In this document: positions 1-9,857 of the stretch, in pieces
How positions within the stretch are numbered: position 1 is the stretch's first letter
How the letters are laid out: every line of letters starts with the position of its first letter
Assembly: GCF_040760005.1 (NCBI RefSeq)
Contig: NZ_CP099760.1
Location: 1,297,501-1,361,500, forward strand
DNA from: Pseudomonas sp. stari2
GTDB taxonomy: Bacteria > Pseudomonadota > Gammaproteobacteria > Pseudomonadales > Pseudomonadaceae
Length of the DNA: 64,000 bases
Reading direction: 5' to 3'
Position numbers and translations under genes: made by a program
Notes under the pieces: generated by a model
What the model was told of the DNA's origin: nothing
The model's database searches: none
Seen by the model: only the letters and a program-made list of their open reading frames with translations

Positions 1-1
1 T

Positions 2-727
2 ACCCGACAACTGGCCCTGACCGATGCTGGTGAGCGTTTTTACCGACGCTGTCTGCGCACGCTGGACGAAGCGCGGCTGGCCATCGAGGAAGCACGTTCG
101 GAGCACTCGCAGCTCAAGGGCACATTGCGCATCACCACGACCGTGGAGTTCGCGCTGGCTCAAGTGGTGCCGGCGCTGGAAGTGTTTCGACAACAGCAGC
201 CGCAACTGAACATTCACTTGTCCACGTCCTCGACCCACGCCGATCTGATCTCCGAACGCTTTGACATGGCGATCCGCCTGGGACGCATGCACGACTCCAA
301 TCTTCGCGCGGTGCGGTTGTCGACGTTCGAAGTGTTTGCCGTGGCGGCGCCGGGGTTGGTTGAGCGATTTTCGCCGGTCAACACGCTGGCGGTGCTGGAG
401 TCGATGCCAACGCTGGGACATGGGCGTGTGCCGGAAATGACGGTCAACGACCCGGCCGGCACCGAGCATATCTACCAGTCAAAACCGGGAACCACCGCTA
501 TCGTCGCCGACAATTCCGCGACCCTGCGTGCGTTTGCACTGACCGGGCAAGGCGTGGCAATTCTGCCGCAGTGGTTGATTCAGGAAGACCTGGACGCCGG
601 GCGGTTACAGCGCTTGTTGCCGGATTTCCGCTTCGCCCAACAAGGCGTGTATGCGCTGTATCCGGACACCCGGCACCTGCCGCTGAAGGTGCGGGCGTTC
701 ATTGATTTCATGAAAGGGTGGGGCTGA
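2..727 (+). CDS. LysR-family transcriptional regulator, 5'-truncated by the window edge
   Basis: The open frame enters from the left edge, so the start and most of the HTH are missing. The first visible residues (TRQLALTDAGERFYRR) are the typical end of a LysR winged-helix domain, followed by the linker helix. The rest is the LysR substrate-binding domain (for example TLRITTTVEFALAQVVP, then DMAIRLGRM). LysR proteins are cytoplasmic DNA-binding regulators, usually tetramers that respond to a small ligand and often act on a divergent neighbour. That neighbour lies outside the window, so no target can be named. It converges with the short-chain dehydrogenase gene, with 7 bases between the two stop codons. 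Family assignment is firm; function is unknown. Confidence 0.9.
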   Translation, partial: TRQLALTDAGERFYRRCLRTLDEARLAIEEARSEHSQLKGTLRITTTVEFALAQVVPALEVFRQQQPQLNIHLSTSSTHADLISERFDMAIRLGRMHDSNLRAVRLSTFEVFAVAAPGLVERFSPVNTLAVLESMPTLGHGRVPEMTVNDPAGTEHIYQSKPGTTAIVADNSATLRAFALTGQGVAILPQWLIQEDLDAGRLQRLLPDFRFAQQGVYALYPDTRHLPLKVRAFIDFMKGWG

Positions 728-734
728 CTCGATC

Positions 735-1559
735 TCAGAGTTGCCCACGCAAGCCGAAGCGCTTCATCAACGTCGATTCCAACAACCCTTTCGGCAACAG
801 CGTCGCCAGCAACGGCAACGCCCGGCTGCCATTGCCGATGCGGATCAGCCGTGGCGGCTTGCTTTGCTGCACAGCCTTGAGCAACTCGGCGGCAAAGTCG
901 CTGGCCGGCGTTGGTTTGTCCTGGGACGCCTTGGCCCGCGCCCGGATGCCTTCGCGCAGTGGAAACCACGGCGATTGTTCGTTGATCAGTTGTTCGGCTT
1001 CATGCCCGGCATTCTTGGCGAAGCTCGATTGAATCGCCCCCGGCTGCACTTCCATCACGCGAATCCCGAACGGTGCCAGCTCCATGCGCAAGGCATCGCT
1101 CAACGCATGCACCGCCGCTTTCGACGCGCAATAGGCACCGGCGAACGGCGTGACGAGTACTCCGGAAACACTGCCGACGTTCACCACCAGACCTTTGGCC
1201 CGGCGCAGTACCGGGAACAGCACACGGGTCACGCCGACAATCGAAAACACGTTGGTTTCGAACTGGCGCTGCATGGCCGCCACGCCGCCGTCGAGCAGCG
1301 GGCCCATGGCGCCGTAACCGGCATTGTTGATCAGCACGTCGAGGCCGCCGTGTTGCTGGTTGATACGCTCGGCGAGTTGCTCCAGCGCTGCGTTGTCATT
1401 GACGTCGAGCTGCACGGCCGTGAACCCGGCAGCGGCGAGTGCCGCGACGTCTTCAGCCTTGCGCGCACTGGCCCAGACCTCAAAGCCAGCCGACTTGAAC
1501 TCATCTGCAAGAGCGCGGCCGATGCCGCTGGAACAACCGGTAATCAACGCAACGGGCAT
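735..1559 (-). CDS. SDR-family oxidoreductase
   Basis: A 274-residue classical short-chain dehydrogenase/reductase. The Rossmann glycine motif (TGCSSGIG, about residues 7-14), the NNAG motif and the active-site Ser with the YxxxK pair (YCASK) are all present, so it should be a working cytoplasmic NAD(P)H-dependent enzyme. The substrate cannot be read from the sequence. The start at 1559 (MPVALITG) is chosen because AAGGAA lies 6 bases upstream. An upstream in-frame ATG at 1577 would add six residues without a good ribosome-binding site. A small membrane protein gene lies 35 bases upstream on the same strand, so the two may be co-transcribed. Confidence 0.9.
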   Translation of the reverse strand: MPVALITGCSSGIGRALADEFKSAGFEVWASARKAEDVAALAAAGFTAVQLDVNDNAALEQLAERINQQHGGLDVLINNAGYGAMGPLLDGGVAAMQRQFETNVFSIVGVTRVLFPVLRRAKGLVVNVGSVSGVLVTPFAGAYCASKAAVHALSDALRMELAPFGIRVMEVQPGAIQSSFAKNAGHEAEQLINEQSPWFPLREGIRARAKASQDKPTPASDFAAELLKAVQQSKPPRLIRIGNGSRALPLLATLLPKGLLESTLMKRFGLRGQL

Positions 1560-1594
1560 GGCGCATTCCTTGTGCAAAGTGTGAGGGGAGGGGA

Positions 1595-2059
1595 TCAGTC
1601 GGAGAAACTACCCTGCAATCGCTCGGCGCGAAACTCCAGGGTTTGCGGGCGATAACCGGGACGCAGCGGCGGCATCGGCAAGCAGTCCTCCCAATTGCCG
1701 CCTGCCTGCAGTTCGCCGGGGCCGCGATAGCGTGGGGCGGCGTATTGATTGTCGGCCAGATTCACCGTGTCGCCCGGCGCGTACGCTGCGATGCGCCAGC
1801 GCAGTTCGGTCAAAGGCACGTCGTTGCCATTGTTCATCTTCAGCTGCAACGGGCGATCCGCCGGGCATTTCTCAGGTGCGTACGTGATGCGCAACTCAAG
1901 CCGCGCCAGTTGTTTTATCTCGCGGTTGTCCAGCCACACCACCCACATCGCCACCAGCCCGAGGCCGACCGCGGCCGCCATGGACACCGGCAAGGCCTTG
2001 GCCGGATAGCGCAACAGCAGGATCAGCCAGGTGATGACCAGCAAGACACCGATGAACAT
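1595..2059 (-). CDS. Small membrane-anchored protein of unknown function
   Basis: A 154-residue protein with two N-terminal hydrophobic segments (about residues 1-17 and 24-43), then a soluble domain of about 110 residues that is probably periplasmic. I do not recognise a characterised family. The soluble part has a beta-rich look (LELRITYAPEKCPADRPLQLKM) and two or three cysteines that could pair in the periplasm. Similar Pseudomonas proteins are sometimes labelled multidrug transporter, but nothing here supports transport. A GAGG lies 9 bases before the ATG. It sits between the SDR gene and the terminator of the alginate operon and shares their strand. Confidence 0.7.
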   Translation of the reverse strand: MFIGVLLVITWLILLLRYPAKALPVSMAAAVGLGLVAMWVVWLDNREIKQLARLELRITYAPEKCPADRPLQLKMNNGNDVPLTELRWRIAAYAPGDTVNLADNQYAAPRYRGPGELQAGGNWEDCLPMPPLRPGYRPQTLEFRAERLQGSFSD

Positions 2060-2120
2060 GTCGCGAAACCTCGTGGGAAGGGAAGGTTCATCCTACCTAA
2101 GCCTGGACGAGGTTGGCGAA

Positions 2121-2182
2121 AAAAAAGCCCCCGCCCAGCCTGCTGCGGATAGGGGACGCAGCGGGCTGGACGGGGGCTTTTA
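2121..2182 (-). terminator. Rho-independent terminator of the alginate operon
   Basis: A long GC-rich inverted repeat (arms 2126-2147 and 2157-2178, about 22 bp with two G-U type mismatches) with a 9-base loop. On the minus strand it is followed by a run of T. It begins about 15 bases after the algA stop codon, so it ends the roughly 16-kb algD-algA transcript. A T run also follows on the plus strand, but no plus-strand gene ends here. Confidence 0.9.
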
Positions 2183-2194
2183 ATTACAGAGCGA

Positions 2195-3646
2195 TCACTG
2201 CGCGATGGTTTTCACCGACACGCCGCGTTCGATCGGGGTCGAGCGACCGTAGATATCTTCGAAGCGCTCGATATCGTCTTCACCCAGGTACGAACCCGAC
2301 TGCACTTCGATGATTTCCAGCGGGATCTTGCCCGGATTGCGCAGGCGATGGACCGAGGCGATCGGGATGTAGGTCGACTGGTTTTCAGTGAGCAGAAACA
2401 CGTTCTCGTCGCAGGTCACTTCGGCGGTGCCGCTGACCACGATCCAGTGTTCGGCGCGGTGGTGGTGCATCTGCAGCGACAGGCATGCGCCCGGTTTGAC
2501 CGAGATGTGCTTGACCTGGAAGCGGCCGCCCATGTCCACCGAGTCGTAAGAGCCCCACGGACGGTAGACCTCGCAGTGGTTCTGGGTTTCGCTGCGGCCC
2601 TGCTCGTTGAGGGTGTTGACCATCTGCTTGACGCCTTGGACCTTGTCCTTGTGGGCAATCATCATGGCGTCCTTGGTTTCGACCACGACGATGTTTTCCA
2701 GACCGATCACCGACACCAGTTTGCCGTTGCCGTGGATCATGCAGTTCTTGCTGTCCTGGATGACCACATCGCCTTTGCTGACGTTGCCATTGGCGTCCTT
2801 CTCGTTGACTTCCCACAGCGACGACCAGCAACCGACATCGCTCCAGCCGGCAGTCAGCGGCACCACGCAGGCGCGCTGGGTTTTTTCCATCACGGAATAG
2901 TCGATGGAGTTGTCCGGGCAGCAGGCGAAGGTAGCTTCGTCGAGGGTGATGGTGTCCGGGTCCTGAGTGCTGCGCTCGAGGGTCAGCAGGCAGGTGTCGT
3001 AGATGTCCGGATCGTGTTTTTTCAGCTCTTCGAGGAAGCGGCTGGCGCGAAACAGGAACATGCCGCTGTTCCAGTAGTAACCGCCGGACTCGACGTATTC
3101 GGTGGCGCGTTTGACGTCGGGTTTTTCCACGAAGTGCGAGACGCGGCTGACGCCTTCCGGCAACAGCGAATCGCCAGTGGACTTGATGTAGCCGTAACCG
3201 GTTTCCGGTTTGGTGGCGGGCACGCCGAACAGCACCATCTCGCCGTTTTCTGCCGCCACGGTGGCCAGGGCCAGCGCACGTTGCAGGGCTTTCTGGTCTT
3301 CGAGAACGTGGTCGGCCGGCAGTACCAGCATCAATTCGTCGCGACCTTCATTGACCAGCATCATCGCGGTCAGCGCCACGGCCGGTGCGGTGTTGCGACC
3401 GAACGGTTCCATCAGGATCCGCTGGGTTTCGAGATTGAGGTTGGCCAACTGTTCGTTGACGATAAAGCGGTGATCCTTGTTGCAGACCACGATCGGGGTG
3501 TCCATGCCTTCGAACACCAGACGCTCGAGGGTTTGCTGGAACAGCGTGTGTTCGCCGGTAAGAGCGAGGAATTGCTTGGGAAACTGCTTGCGCGAAAGCG
3601 GCCAAAGACGTGAACCGCTACCACCTGACAAGATCACCGGAATCAT
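2195..3646 (-). CDS. algA: Mannose-1-phosphate guanylyltransferase / mannose-6-phosphate isomerase
   Basis: A 483-residue bifunctional cytoplasmic enzyme. The C-terminal cupin-type isomerase turns fructose-6-P into mannose-6-P; the N-terminal nucleotidyltransferase makes GDP-mannose from mannose-1-P and GTP. The nucleotidyltransferase signature is at residues 6-26 (SGGSGSRLWPLSRKQFPKQF). The cupin metal-binding motif MHHHRAEHW and a later HRL motif lie in the last 100 residues. Length matches P. aeruginosa AlgA. GGAG lies 8 bases before the ATG. It is the last gene of the operon, as usual in Pseudomonas, and is separated from algF by about 105 bases holding a strong hairpin. AlgA and AlgD bracket the operon and supply GDP-mannuronate precursor. 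Confidence 0.98.
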   Translation of the reverse strand: MIPVILSGGSGSRLWPLSRKQFPKQFLALTGEHTLFQQTLERLVFEGMDTPIVVCNKDHRFIVNEQLANLNLETQRILMEPFGRNTAPAVALTAMMLVNEGRDELMLVLPADHVLEDQKALQRALALATVAAENGEMVLFGVPATKPETGYGYIKSTGDSLLPEGVSRVSHFVEKPDVKRATEYVESGGYYWNSGMFLFRASRFLEELKKHDPDIYDTCLLTLERSTQDPDTITLDEATFACCPDNSIDYSVMEKTQRACVVPLTAGWSDVGCWSSLWEVNEKDANGNVSKGDVVIQDSKNCMIHGNGKLVSVIGLENIVVVETKDAMMIAHKDKVQGVKQMVNTLNEQGRSETQNHCEVYRPWGSYDSVDMGGRFQVKHISVKPGACLSLQMHHHRAEHWIVVSGTAEVTCDENVFLLTENQSTYIPIASVHRLRNPGKIPLEIIEVQSGSYLGEDDIERFEDIYGRSTPIERGVSVKTIAQ

Positions 3647-3719
3647 ATTGTTTACTCCATAAAGTCGATTGGGTCAGAGCCACGAACGTTGTGTCGTTTC
3701 ACTCTTGTTGTTATTCCGT

Positions 3720-3743
3720 ACCGGGCAGCGACGGCTGCCCGGT
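3720..3743 (-). repeat. Intergenic hairpin between algF and algA
   Basis: A perfect 10-bp inverted repeat (ACCGGGCAGC / GCTGCCCGGT) with a 4-base loop lies in the only long gap near the end of the operon. No T run follows on the minus strand, so it is more likely a stabilising or processing hairpin than a full terminator. Confidence 0.6.
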
Positions 3744-3752
3744 TTCATGTGC

Positions 3753-4409
3753 TTAGCGGGTCGATACCGGGCGTTTCACCCAGACCGGCGACAGGTTGCT
3801 GCCGTTGCCGGTGACGTACAGCACCGCGGCTTCACCGCGCTCCAGGGCGACCGGTTTCACGTCGCCGACTTTCGTTGCGCCGTCGTACAGCGCCAGGCTG
3901 ACTTTCACCGGGTTGATTTCACGTTCGCCACGGCCCTTGGCGGCCACGTTCGGCACCACATCGGTCTTGCCGTCGGCGGTCTTCAGGGTCAGCGGCTTGT
4001 CGCTGAGGTTCTGCACGCGCACCAGGGATTTCTGTTTGTTCTTGAACGGCGGTTCTTCGATCAGTTGCGGCGCGCCGGAGGCGTTGTTGACCAGGGTGTA
4101 GTAATGGTCACCGGCGAGTTTCACCGGCAGGGTCTGGCTGCCGACCTTGGCGCTGTAGTCGCCGCCCGGCATGAAACTGAAGTCGCTGCTGGCCAGCGGC
4201 GCGACGTCGCTCAGATTGGTGCTGCCAATGGTGGCGCTGACTTCAGCGTTGCTGGCGTTGTAGATGCGTACGAAGGTCGAGCCTTTCGGTGCGGTCGGGC
4301 CGTAGAGCGCAGCGTCGCCACCGGCGAACGCCTGGACCGACAGCACGCTCAGACCCGCAACCAGAGCAATGCGTTTGGCGAGACGACGAGGAGTTGTAGT
4401 GAAAGTCAT
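3753..4409 (-). CDS. algF: Alginate O-acetylation protein AlgF
   Basis: A 218-residue exported protein with a signal peptide of about 28 residues ending at AFA. AlgF is a periplasmic protein needed for O-acetylation of alginate together with AlgI and AlgJ; it has no known catalytic motif and may act as an adaptor. The mature part is a beta-rich sequence with no catalytic signature, consistent with the family. GAGAGG lies just upstream of the ATG. Position directly after algJ and length close to the P. aeruginosa protein (216 aa) make the call secure. Confidence 0.95.
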   Translation of the reverse strand: MTFTTTPRRLAKRIALVAGLSVLSVQAFAGGDAALYGPTAPKGSTFVRIYNASNAEVSATIGSTNLSDVAPLASSDFSFMPGGDYSAKVGSQTLPVKLAGDHYYTLVNNASGAPQLIEEPPFKNKQKSLVRVQNLSDKPLTLKTADGKTDVVPNVAAKGRGEREINPVKVSLALYDGATKVGDVKPVALERGEAAVLYVTGNGSNLSPVWVKRPVSTR

Positions 4410-4423
4410 GGTGTACCTCTCTT

Positions 4424-5599
4424 TCAGTTTTGCGCCCGATCGGGCGTCTCGGATTTAGTGTTTATTGCTACGTTTTGTTGGCGCGCGCCGGCTTGTTTAA
4501 GCTCTGCGACCCACTGCGGGTCGGCGTCGCCGATTTCGTTGTTCACAGGCAGATATCGTTCAGGAAACTCCCAGATCAGCACCTGTGGCGGGCTGTTCTT
4601 GAAGTCATCGCTTTTCAGGTAGCTGAGCATCGGCAGGATCGGGCCGTGGCCGTCTTCGGCGTAGTTGACGACGTCGCTGTGCAGCGCTTGCTTGAGCGCA
4701 CCGACGAAGTTCCAGTTGGGGTTGGCGCTGTAGCTAGTGCCGATCAGCGCGACCGGCACTTCGCTGTTGGCGAACAGTGCGTCGTCACCGGCAGATTGCT
4801 CGGTGGCGGCCACGGTGTTGCGCTTTTGCAGCGGCTCCTTGGCCGGCATCAGGTTTTCGAACAGCGGATCCAGCGGCAGGAACAGACGCAGGTCGCCCTT
4901 GTGCGTGACCTTCTCCGTCGGGGTAGTGACGAAGCGCTGCGGCTCGCCGCTGAGCGGGAACTTGTCGGCGATGGTCTTGGCCAGGGTGTTGGCGGCGATT
5001 TCCGCACCTTCCGGGGTCCAGTGGGTGTCCGTGCGCAAGAACACTTGCTGACCGTTCTGCTTGGCTTTTTGCAGCGGACCGAGCAGGTCGGGGGCGAGGA
5101 TCTTGTCCGCCGCGACACGGGCATGGAAGTCCTGATACAGGTTGGCGTGGATGCTCGCCGGTTTCACTTCACCCAAGTGTTCCGGGTACAGGCGGACCTT
5201 GGCCGGGACGATCGCCATCACCAGTTTCACGCCTTTCTCTTTCAGGGTCTGGCGCACGCCTTCGACCAGCGCATAGTTGCCTTGAAGGTTCAGCTCTTCG
5301 TTGACGATCGGGTTGAATTCCTCATCGCTGTACAACCACTGATCGCGACCGAGCACCACGCCCGGACGACCTTCGTTGAACAGTTTGAAATCCAGCGCGG
5401 CCCAAAGATTGGTGCCCAGGCGCTTGATCGGGAATTCATCGTCGTAGTGGGTTTCCACGGCTTTGGTCCAGCGGCCGTTGAGCACCGTCGCATCGGCGTT
5501 GGTGCTGAAGCCGAAGAAGCTGCGCACCGACCACAGACCAAGCACCAGCAGGGTCACCAGAAACAGCGCGATATAGAAGATGCGTAATGAGCGGGTCAT
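4424..5599 (-). CDS. algJ: Alginate O-acetyltransferase AlgJ
   Basis: A 391-residue protein with one N-terminal membrane anchor (about residues 8-26) and a periplasmic SGNH-like domain. The catalytic Asp-x-His motif is visible (RTDTHW, D191 and H193), as is the nucleophile-bearing GTSYS motif (S289). These match the AlgJ/AlgX family. AlgJ is thought to take acetyl groups that AlgI passes across the inner membrane and hand them on to AlgX or the polymer. The gene starts 10 bases after the algI stop, with GAGGGA before the ATG, so translation is probably coupled. Confidence 0.97.
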   Translation of the reverse strand: MTRSLRIFYIALFLVTLLVLGLWSVRSFFGFSTNADATVLNGRWTKAVETHYDDEFPIKRLGTNLWAALDFKLFNEGRPGVVLGRDQWLYSDEEFNPIVNEELNLQGNYALVEGVRQTLKEKGVKLVMAIVPAKVRLYPEHLGEVKPASIHANLYQDFHARVAADKILAPDLLGPLQKAKQNGQQVFLRTDTHWTPEGAEIAANTLAKTIADKFPLSGEPQRFVTTPTEKVTHKGDLRLFLPLDPLFENLMPAKEPLQKRNTVAATEQSAGDDALFANSEVPVALIGTSYSANPNWNFVGALKQALHSDVVNYAEDGHGPILPMLSYLKSDDFKNSPPQVLIWEFPERYLPVNNEIGDADPQWVAELKQAGARQQNVAINTKSETPDRAQN

Positions 5600-5609
5600 G
5601 TCAGATCCC

Positions 5610-7175
5610 TCAGAACTGGAAGTAAAGGAACGGCGAGAAGCTTTGCGCCGAGAGTTTGAGAATCGAGGCGATGAACAGCAGCAGGATCAGCCCGCGCATC
5701 ACGTAGCGCGACCAGTCCGCCGTCCAGTACGCCGGTTGCACCTGGGCGTCGACGCCGACGGTGTAGCCAGGCTCGTGGATGCTCGCCGGGTTTTCGCCAG
5801 GCGCTGCCTTGATCAGGCCCGGTTGCGCACCGGCAGGGCCGTCGCTTTCGATGTTGACCGCAGGTTTGGTCTTTACCGGAGGCTGGTTGGTGTACAGATC
5901 ACGCAGGCCGAAGAACGCCAGCGTCACGTAAGCCACCACCAGAGTTGCGACTTGCAGACCGGTGAGGCTGGCCTGGTTGAGTTCCGACAGCGACCAGTCG
6001 CCGAAGCTGAACATGGCGCCGTACATGCGACCGGCAACGTGCAGGTTTTCTGCGCGGAAGATCACCCAGCCCATGACCACCAGCAGGAAAGTCAGCGCCC
6101 AGCGGATCGGGTTGAGGCTGCGCGGCGAAGTGTTGAGACCGAGCATTTTCTCGATCGCCAGCCACATGCCGTGCCACGCACCCCAGACGATGTAGGTGAT
6201 GTTCGCGCCGTGCCACAGACCACCGAGCAGCATGGTCAGGAACAGGTTGCGATAGGTCATCAGCGTACCTTTGCGATTGCCGCCGAGGGTGATGTAGAGA
6301 TAGTCACGCAGCCAGGTCGACAAGCTGATGTGCCAGCGGCGCCAGAACTCGGTGATCGACTGGCTGATGTACGGCTGCTTGAAGTTTTCCATGAAGCGGA
6401 AACCCATCATCAGGCCCAGGCCGATGGCCATGTCGCTGTAACCGGAGAAGTCGAAATACAGCTGCGCGGTGTAGGCCAACGCGCCGAGCCAGGCATCGCC
6501 CGTGGTCGGGTTTTGCAGGGCGAAGCAATGGTCGGCGACCACGGCAAGGGTGTCGGCGATGAAGACCTTTTTGATGAAACCCTGCATGAACCGCGTGCAG
6601 CCCTCGGAGAATTTGTCGAGGGTGTGGGTGCGGTTGTTGAACTGGTCTGCCAGGTCACGGAAACGCAGCACGGGACCGGCGATCAGGTGCGGGAAGATCG
6701 CCACGAACGCTGCGAAGTCGATCAGGTTGCGGGTGGCCGGGGTGTCGCCACGGTAGACGTCGATGATGTAGCTGATTGACTCGAAGATGTAGAACGAGAT
6801 CCCGATCGGCAACAGCACGTGGGTCAGGATGAACGGCTCGAGACCGAACGAGGTCATGATCGCGTTGATGCTGTCCACGCCGAAGTTGGCGTACTTGAAG
6901 TAGCCGAGGATGCACAGGTCCACCGCCACGCCGAGCAGCAGCCAGCGCTGGGCCGGTTTGGTGCGCACGCCGGCGGCGCCGACTTTCAGGCCGATCCAGT
7001 AGTTCCACAGCGTGACACCGGCGAACAGCGCCAGGAAGTCCACCCGCCACCACGCGTAGAACACGTAGCTGGCGATCAGCAGCAGCAGGTTGCGATAGCG
7101 TTGCCCGCTCAGGTAGTACAAGCCGAGAAAGATCGGCAAGAACAGAAACAGGAACACGTTGGATGAAAATACCAT
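5610..7175 (-). CDS. algI: Alginate O-acetyltransferase AlgI (MBOAT)
   Basis: A 521-residue polytopic inner-membrane protein of the MBOAT family that moves acetyl groups from a cytoplasmic donor to the periplasmic acetylation proteins AlgJ and AlgX. The MBOAT signature with its conserved histidine is visible (GGLWHGAN, about residue 322), as is an upstream conserved histidine region (FWRRWHISL). Start: the frame is open 13 codons further upstream, but ATG at 7175 (MVFSSNVFLF) has GGAG 8 bases before it and matches the family N-terminus. A proline-rich stretch of about 50 residues near the C-terminus is less conserved. Confidence 0.97.
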   Translation of the reverse strand: MVFSSNVFLFLFLPIFLGLYYLSGQRYRNLLLLIASYVFYAWWRVDFLALFAGVTLWNYWIGLKVGAAGVRTKPAQRWLLLGVAVDLCILGYFKYANFGVDSINAIMTSFGLEPFILTHVLLPIGISFYIFESISYIIDVYRGDTPATRNLIDFAAFVAIFPHLIAGPVLRFRDLADQFNNRTHTLDKFSEGCTRFMQGFIKKVFIADTLAVVADHCFALQNPTTGDAWLGALAYTAQLYFDFSGYSDMAIGLGLMMGFRFMENFKQPYISQSITEFWRRWHISLSTWLRDYLYITLGGNRKGTLMTYRNLFLTMLLGGLWHGANITYIVWGAWHGMWLAIEKMLGLNTSPRSLNPIRWALTFLLVVMGWVIFRAENLHVAGRMYGAMFSFGDWSLSELNQASLTGLQVATLVVAYVTLAFFGLRDLYTNQPPVKTKPAVNIESDGPAGAQPGLIKAAPGENPASIHEPGYTVGVDAQVQPAYWTADWSRYVMRGLILLLFIASILKLSAQSFSPFLYFQF

Positions 7176-7262
7176 CCCGATCTCTCCATGTTTGAACCAA
7201 CAGTCAAGGGCCAAAGCCCCCCCAACCCCCCCGTGGAATTGGAGGGGTGAAACGATCAGCGA

Positions 7263-8399
7263 TCAACTGCCCTTGTTGCCCTTCTCATGGGAGGGGTCGT
7301 AGACCTTGGTCAGATCTCCACCGAGGCGGAAGGTCTTGAACGGCTGCATCCCGTGCTTCTTCTCCAGCACATCCGGCGAACAGGTGTAGAGCGTGCAGAA
7401 CGGCTCAAGCCAGGCGAATTTCATGTCCTCTTTCAAATCGGTCATGTCCTGTTTCTTGCCGTTCTTTGCTTCGAACTGATCCGGGTCTTTCACCCCGGCC
7501 AGCACCCGGTCACCCAGGCGTTTCAGCGCGCCATTGTTTTCCTGACGCAGATCCACACCATTGACCTGGGCGAAACTGGCAATCATCGCCAGCGGCGGCA
7601 GGGCGTAGTTGTGGTAGGCGAGGGCGCGTTGCTGGCGCTTGAGTTCGTTCGGCAGGTAGCCGTCGGCGTCGATCTGATTGGCGCCGATCTTGTATTCCTT
7701 GACCGCCCAGTCGAACAGGTCGCGGCGGTTGGTAGCGATGGATGTCGCCATTACCGACCAGGCGGCCCAGTACGAGTGGTTGTTGGTTTTTTCCAGCGGC
7801 AGGTTGTCCCAGTCGCTGACCACCTGATCGGCCAATTTGCTGAACCAGGCCTCGATCAACTGCGCTTCCTGCTGGTGCTGGGCCAGCGGATGGGAGTCGG
7901 AGAACTTCAGGCGAATGTACGACGAGGCCATGCTGCCCAGCGCCCATTTGCGCATCGACTTGCCGGTGTGGTTGAAGTCCTTCGACATCAATGCATCCGC
8001 CCGGGCCCAATTAACCAGCCAGTTCAGTGTGCAATCGAGCTGTTCCGGGCGACCGTCGCGCATGAACTGCATGACGCGCTTGGCGGTGCCGCGCTCCAGG
8101 GTGGTGATGTCTTTGGTGGTGTCGCGGAAGGCTTTTTCCGACTGCACGTTCAGCGTCGCGCGGGCCTTGTCCGAGCCTTCGTATTTGCTGCGAAATTGCA
8201 GCGGCCCGGTGTACGGCGTCGGCATCGCGTCGCAGCCTTCGCTCTTGTCGCCGGTCTTGAATTTATCCACGGCGGCGAAGTAGCCCTGAGGCGGACGCAG
8301 TGGCGCGGCGGCCTGAGTGGCCCCGGCGAATATCGCCAAGGTCAGCAGGGATGGCGCAAGCAGATGTTTGATCGTTCGGTTTCGCATGGCAGACCTCAT
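7263..8399 (-). CDS. algL: Alginate lyase AlgL
   Basis: A 378-residue periplasmic polysaccharide lyase (family PL5). AlgL cleaves mannuronate-rich alginate by beta-elimination and clears polymer that strays into the periplasm. A signal peptide ends around residue 31 (ATQAA). The catalytic NNHSYW motif (N207, H208) and the [15 protein letters not shown] region match the P. aeruginosa enzyme. The ATG at 8399 overlaps the algX stop as ATGA, which supports this start and translational coupling; a second in-frame ATG lies at 8387. The gap of 87 bases to algI carries G/C runs but no clear terminator. Confidence 0.97.
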   Translation of the reverse strand: MRSAMRNRTIKHLLAPSLLTLAIFAGATQAAAPLRPPQGYFAAVDKFKTGDKSEGCDAMPTPYTGPLQFRSKYEGSDKARATLNVQSEKAFRDTTKDITTLERGTAKRVMQFMRDGRPEQLDCTLNWLVNWARADALMSKDFNHTGKSMRKWALGSMASSYIRLKFSDSHPLAQHQQEAQLIEAWFSKLADQVVSDWDNLPLEKTNNHSYWAAWSVMATSIATNRRDLFDWAVKEYKIGANQIDADGYLPNELKRQQRALAYHNYALPPLAMIASFAQVNGVDLRQENNGALKRLGDRVLAGVKDPDQFEAKNGKKQDMTDLKEDMKFAWLEPFCTLYTCSPDVLEKKHGMQPFKTFRLGGDLTKVYDPSHEKGNKGS

Positions 8400-9847
8400 T
8401 GCCCGACCTGAGCGGTTTGTTGCCCAGCGCCCGGGAATACGTTGCGTTTGCAGATTTTCGCTTCGACTTTCTGTGGCGCGGTGCCCGCATCCGGGCCCTG
8501 GACTTCGACGGCCAGCAGGTTCTGCGAGGCCCAGTCTTCGTCCGTGCGCAACTCAAAGGCGAAACGACCGTCGGTGTCGGAGGTTTCCGGTTTCTCGATC
8601 TTGATGTCCTCGTGGCGACCGTTCATGTACCAGAGGGTGGCTTGCAGTTTTTTCACCGAGGGGTCGGCGAAGCGGATGTCGACCTGATGGCCGCTGTTCT
8701 GCAGGTTCAGGTTCTTGCTGTTGACCAGCAGTTCCTGTTTGCCGCCGGGCTTGAGCGTGGTGCTGGCGGACATCTGGGTTTCCTTGCCTTCGCAACCGTT
8801 ATCCAGCAGCGCCATCATCTGGCGGTAGATGGTTTCCTGGTCGAGGCGATACAGCGGCGAGAATTCCCAGATGAGAATTTTCGGCGGAGTTTTCTGGAAT
8901 TCGTCGCTGCCCAGGTACTGCAACATCGATCCTTCCAGACCGCCGCCGGGGAAGGCGACGTTGAGAATGTCGGCGCCGATGGCTTCTTCGAGGAAACCGG
9001 CGAAGTTGTAGTTCTTGCCGCTATGCGAAGTGCCGACCAGGGTGATCTGCGGATTCCCGGAATCGCCGAACAGATCGCCGTCACCGGCTTCGCCTTTCGG
9101 CTCAGTGGTGAACTGGTCCATGTACTGGATCGCGTAACTGGTACCGCACAATTGCCCGGCCATGTTGTGCAGGGTGCCGGTCTTGCCCATGCGCCCCGAA
9201 CGTTTGGTCTCGAATTCACGCTTGGGAATGTCGGCGAAGGCCGGAATCTGCTTGACCTTTTCGGCGACGATTTTCGCCGTGCGCTGCGCACCGTACGGCG
9301 TCCAGTGCTGGTCGCCACGGAAATAGAAGTCGTGGGCGGGCAGGGTGTCGGGCAGCGATTCGTTGGTCAGCGGCGACAGATCCGGCACCACGTAACCCAT
9401 CTGCGCGAACCGGCCGAGCATGGTCTTGTAGTTGCCCAGCGCTTTCTCGTAATCGAACGCGGCTTTTTCCGCCGGGTTGAGCTTGTTGCGGTTCACCAGG
9501 CCACGGGTTGGCTGGTAAACGATCACCAGTTCGACGCCCTTGGCCTTGAACGCATCGTGCAACTGTTGCAGGCGTTTGTAGCCGGCCGGGGTAGTGTTGA
9601 ACTCGGTACGCAGGTCTTCCTGGGTCCGGAACAACCAGTCGCCCTGGGCCTGCACCAGCGTGGTGAAGTTCTGCTGGTAACGCGTGGTGTAGTTCTTTGC
9701 GTCATGGGCGGCGGGGCACAGGCTGCAGCAAGGTTCGGCCGTGAATTTCGGCGGCTGGACTTCATCTGCGCGGGCGCCATTGCTGGCCGCCAGAATGCCC
9801 ACGGTCAGGGCCGACAGGCTGAGTAATTTGATCAGGTGTGGGTGCAT
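8396..9847 (-). CDS. algX: Alginate O-acetyltransferase / export protein AlgX
   Basis: A 483-residue periplasmic protein with a signal peptide ending near residue 27 (GARA). AlgX transfers acetyl groups to alginate and belongs to the trans-periplasmic export complex with AlgK. The SGNH-type catalytic residues are visible: D179 and H181 in RGDQHW and S274 in GTSHS. After the hydrolase domain comes a beta-sandwich carbohydrate-binding module (about residues 340-470). It starts 11 bases after algG and ends in a 4-base ATGA overlap with algL. Confidence 0.97.
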   Translation of the reverse strand: MHPHLIKLLSLSALTVGILAASNGARADEVQPPKFTAEPCCSLCPAAHDAKNYTTRYQQNFTTLVQAQGDWLFRTQEDLRTEFNTTPAGYKRLQQLHDAFKAKGVELVIVYQPTRGLVNRNKLNPAEKAAFDYEKALGNYKTMLGRFAQMGYVVPDLSPLTNESLPDTLPAHDFYFRGDQHWTPYGAQRTAKIVAEKVKQIPAFADIPKREFETKRSGRMGKTGTLHNMAGQLCGTSYAIQYMDQFTTEPKGEAGDGDLFGDSGNPQITLVGTSHSGKNYNFAGFLEEAIGADILNVAFPGGGLEGSMLQYLGSDEFQKTPPKILIWEFSPLYRLDQETIYRQMMALLDNGCEGKETQMSASTTLKPGGKQELLVNSKNLNLQNSGHQVDIRFADPSVKKLQATLWYMNGRHEDIKIEKPETSDTDGRFAFELRTDEDWASQNLLAVEVQGPDAGTAPQKVEAKICKRNVFPGAGQQTAQVGQ

Positions 9848-9857
9848 AAAATTATCC

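Noticed and set aside
7176..7262. C/G runs between algL and algI, possible terminator
   Set aside because: The arms pair poorly and no T run follows; both genes belong to one operon.
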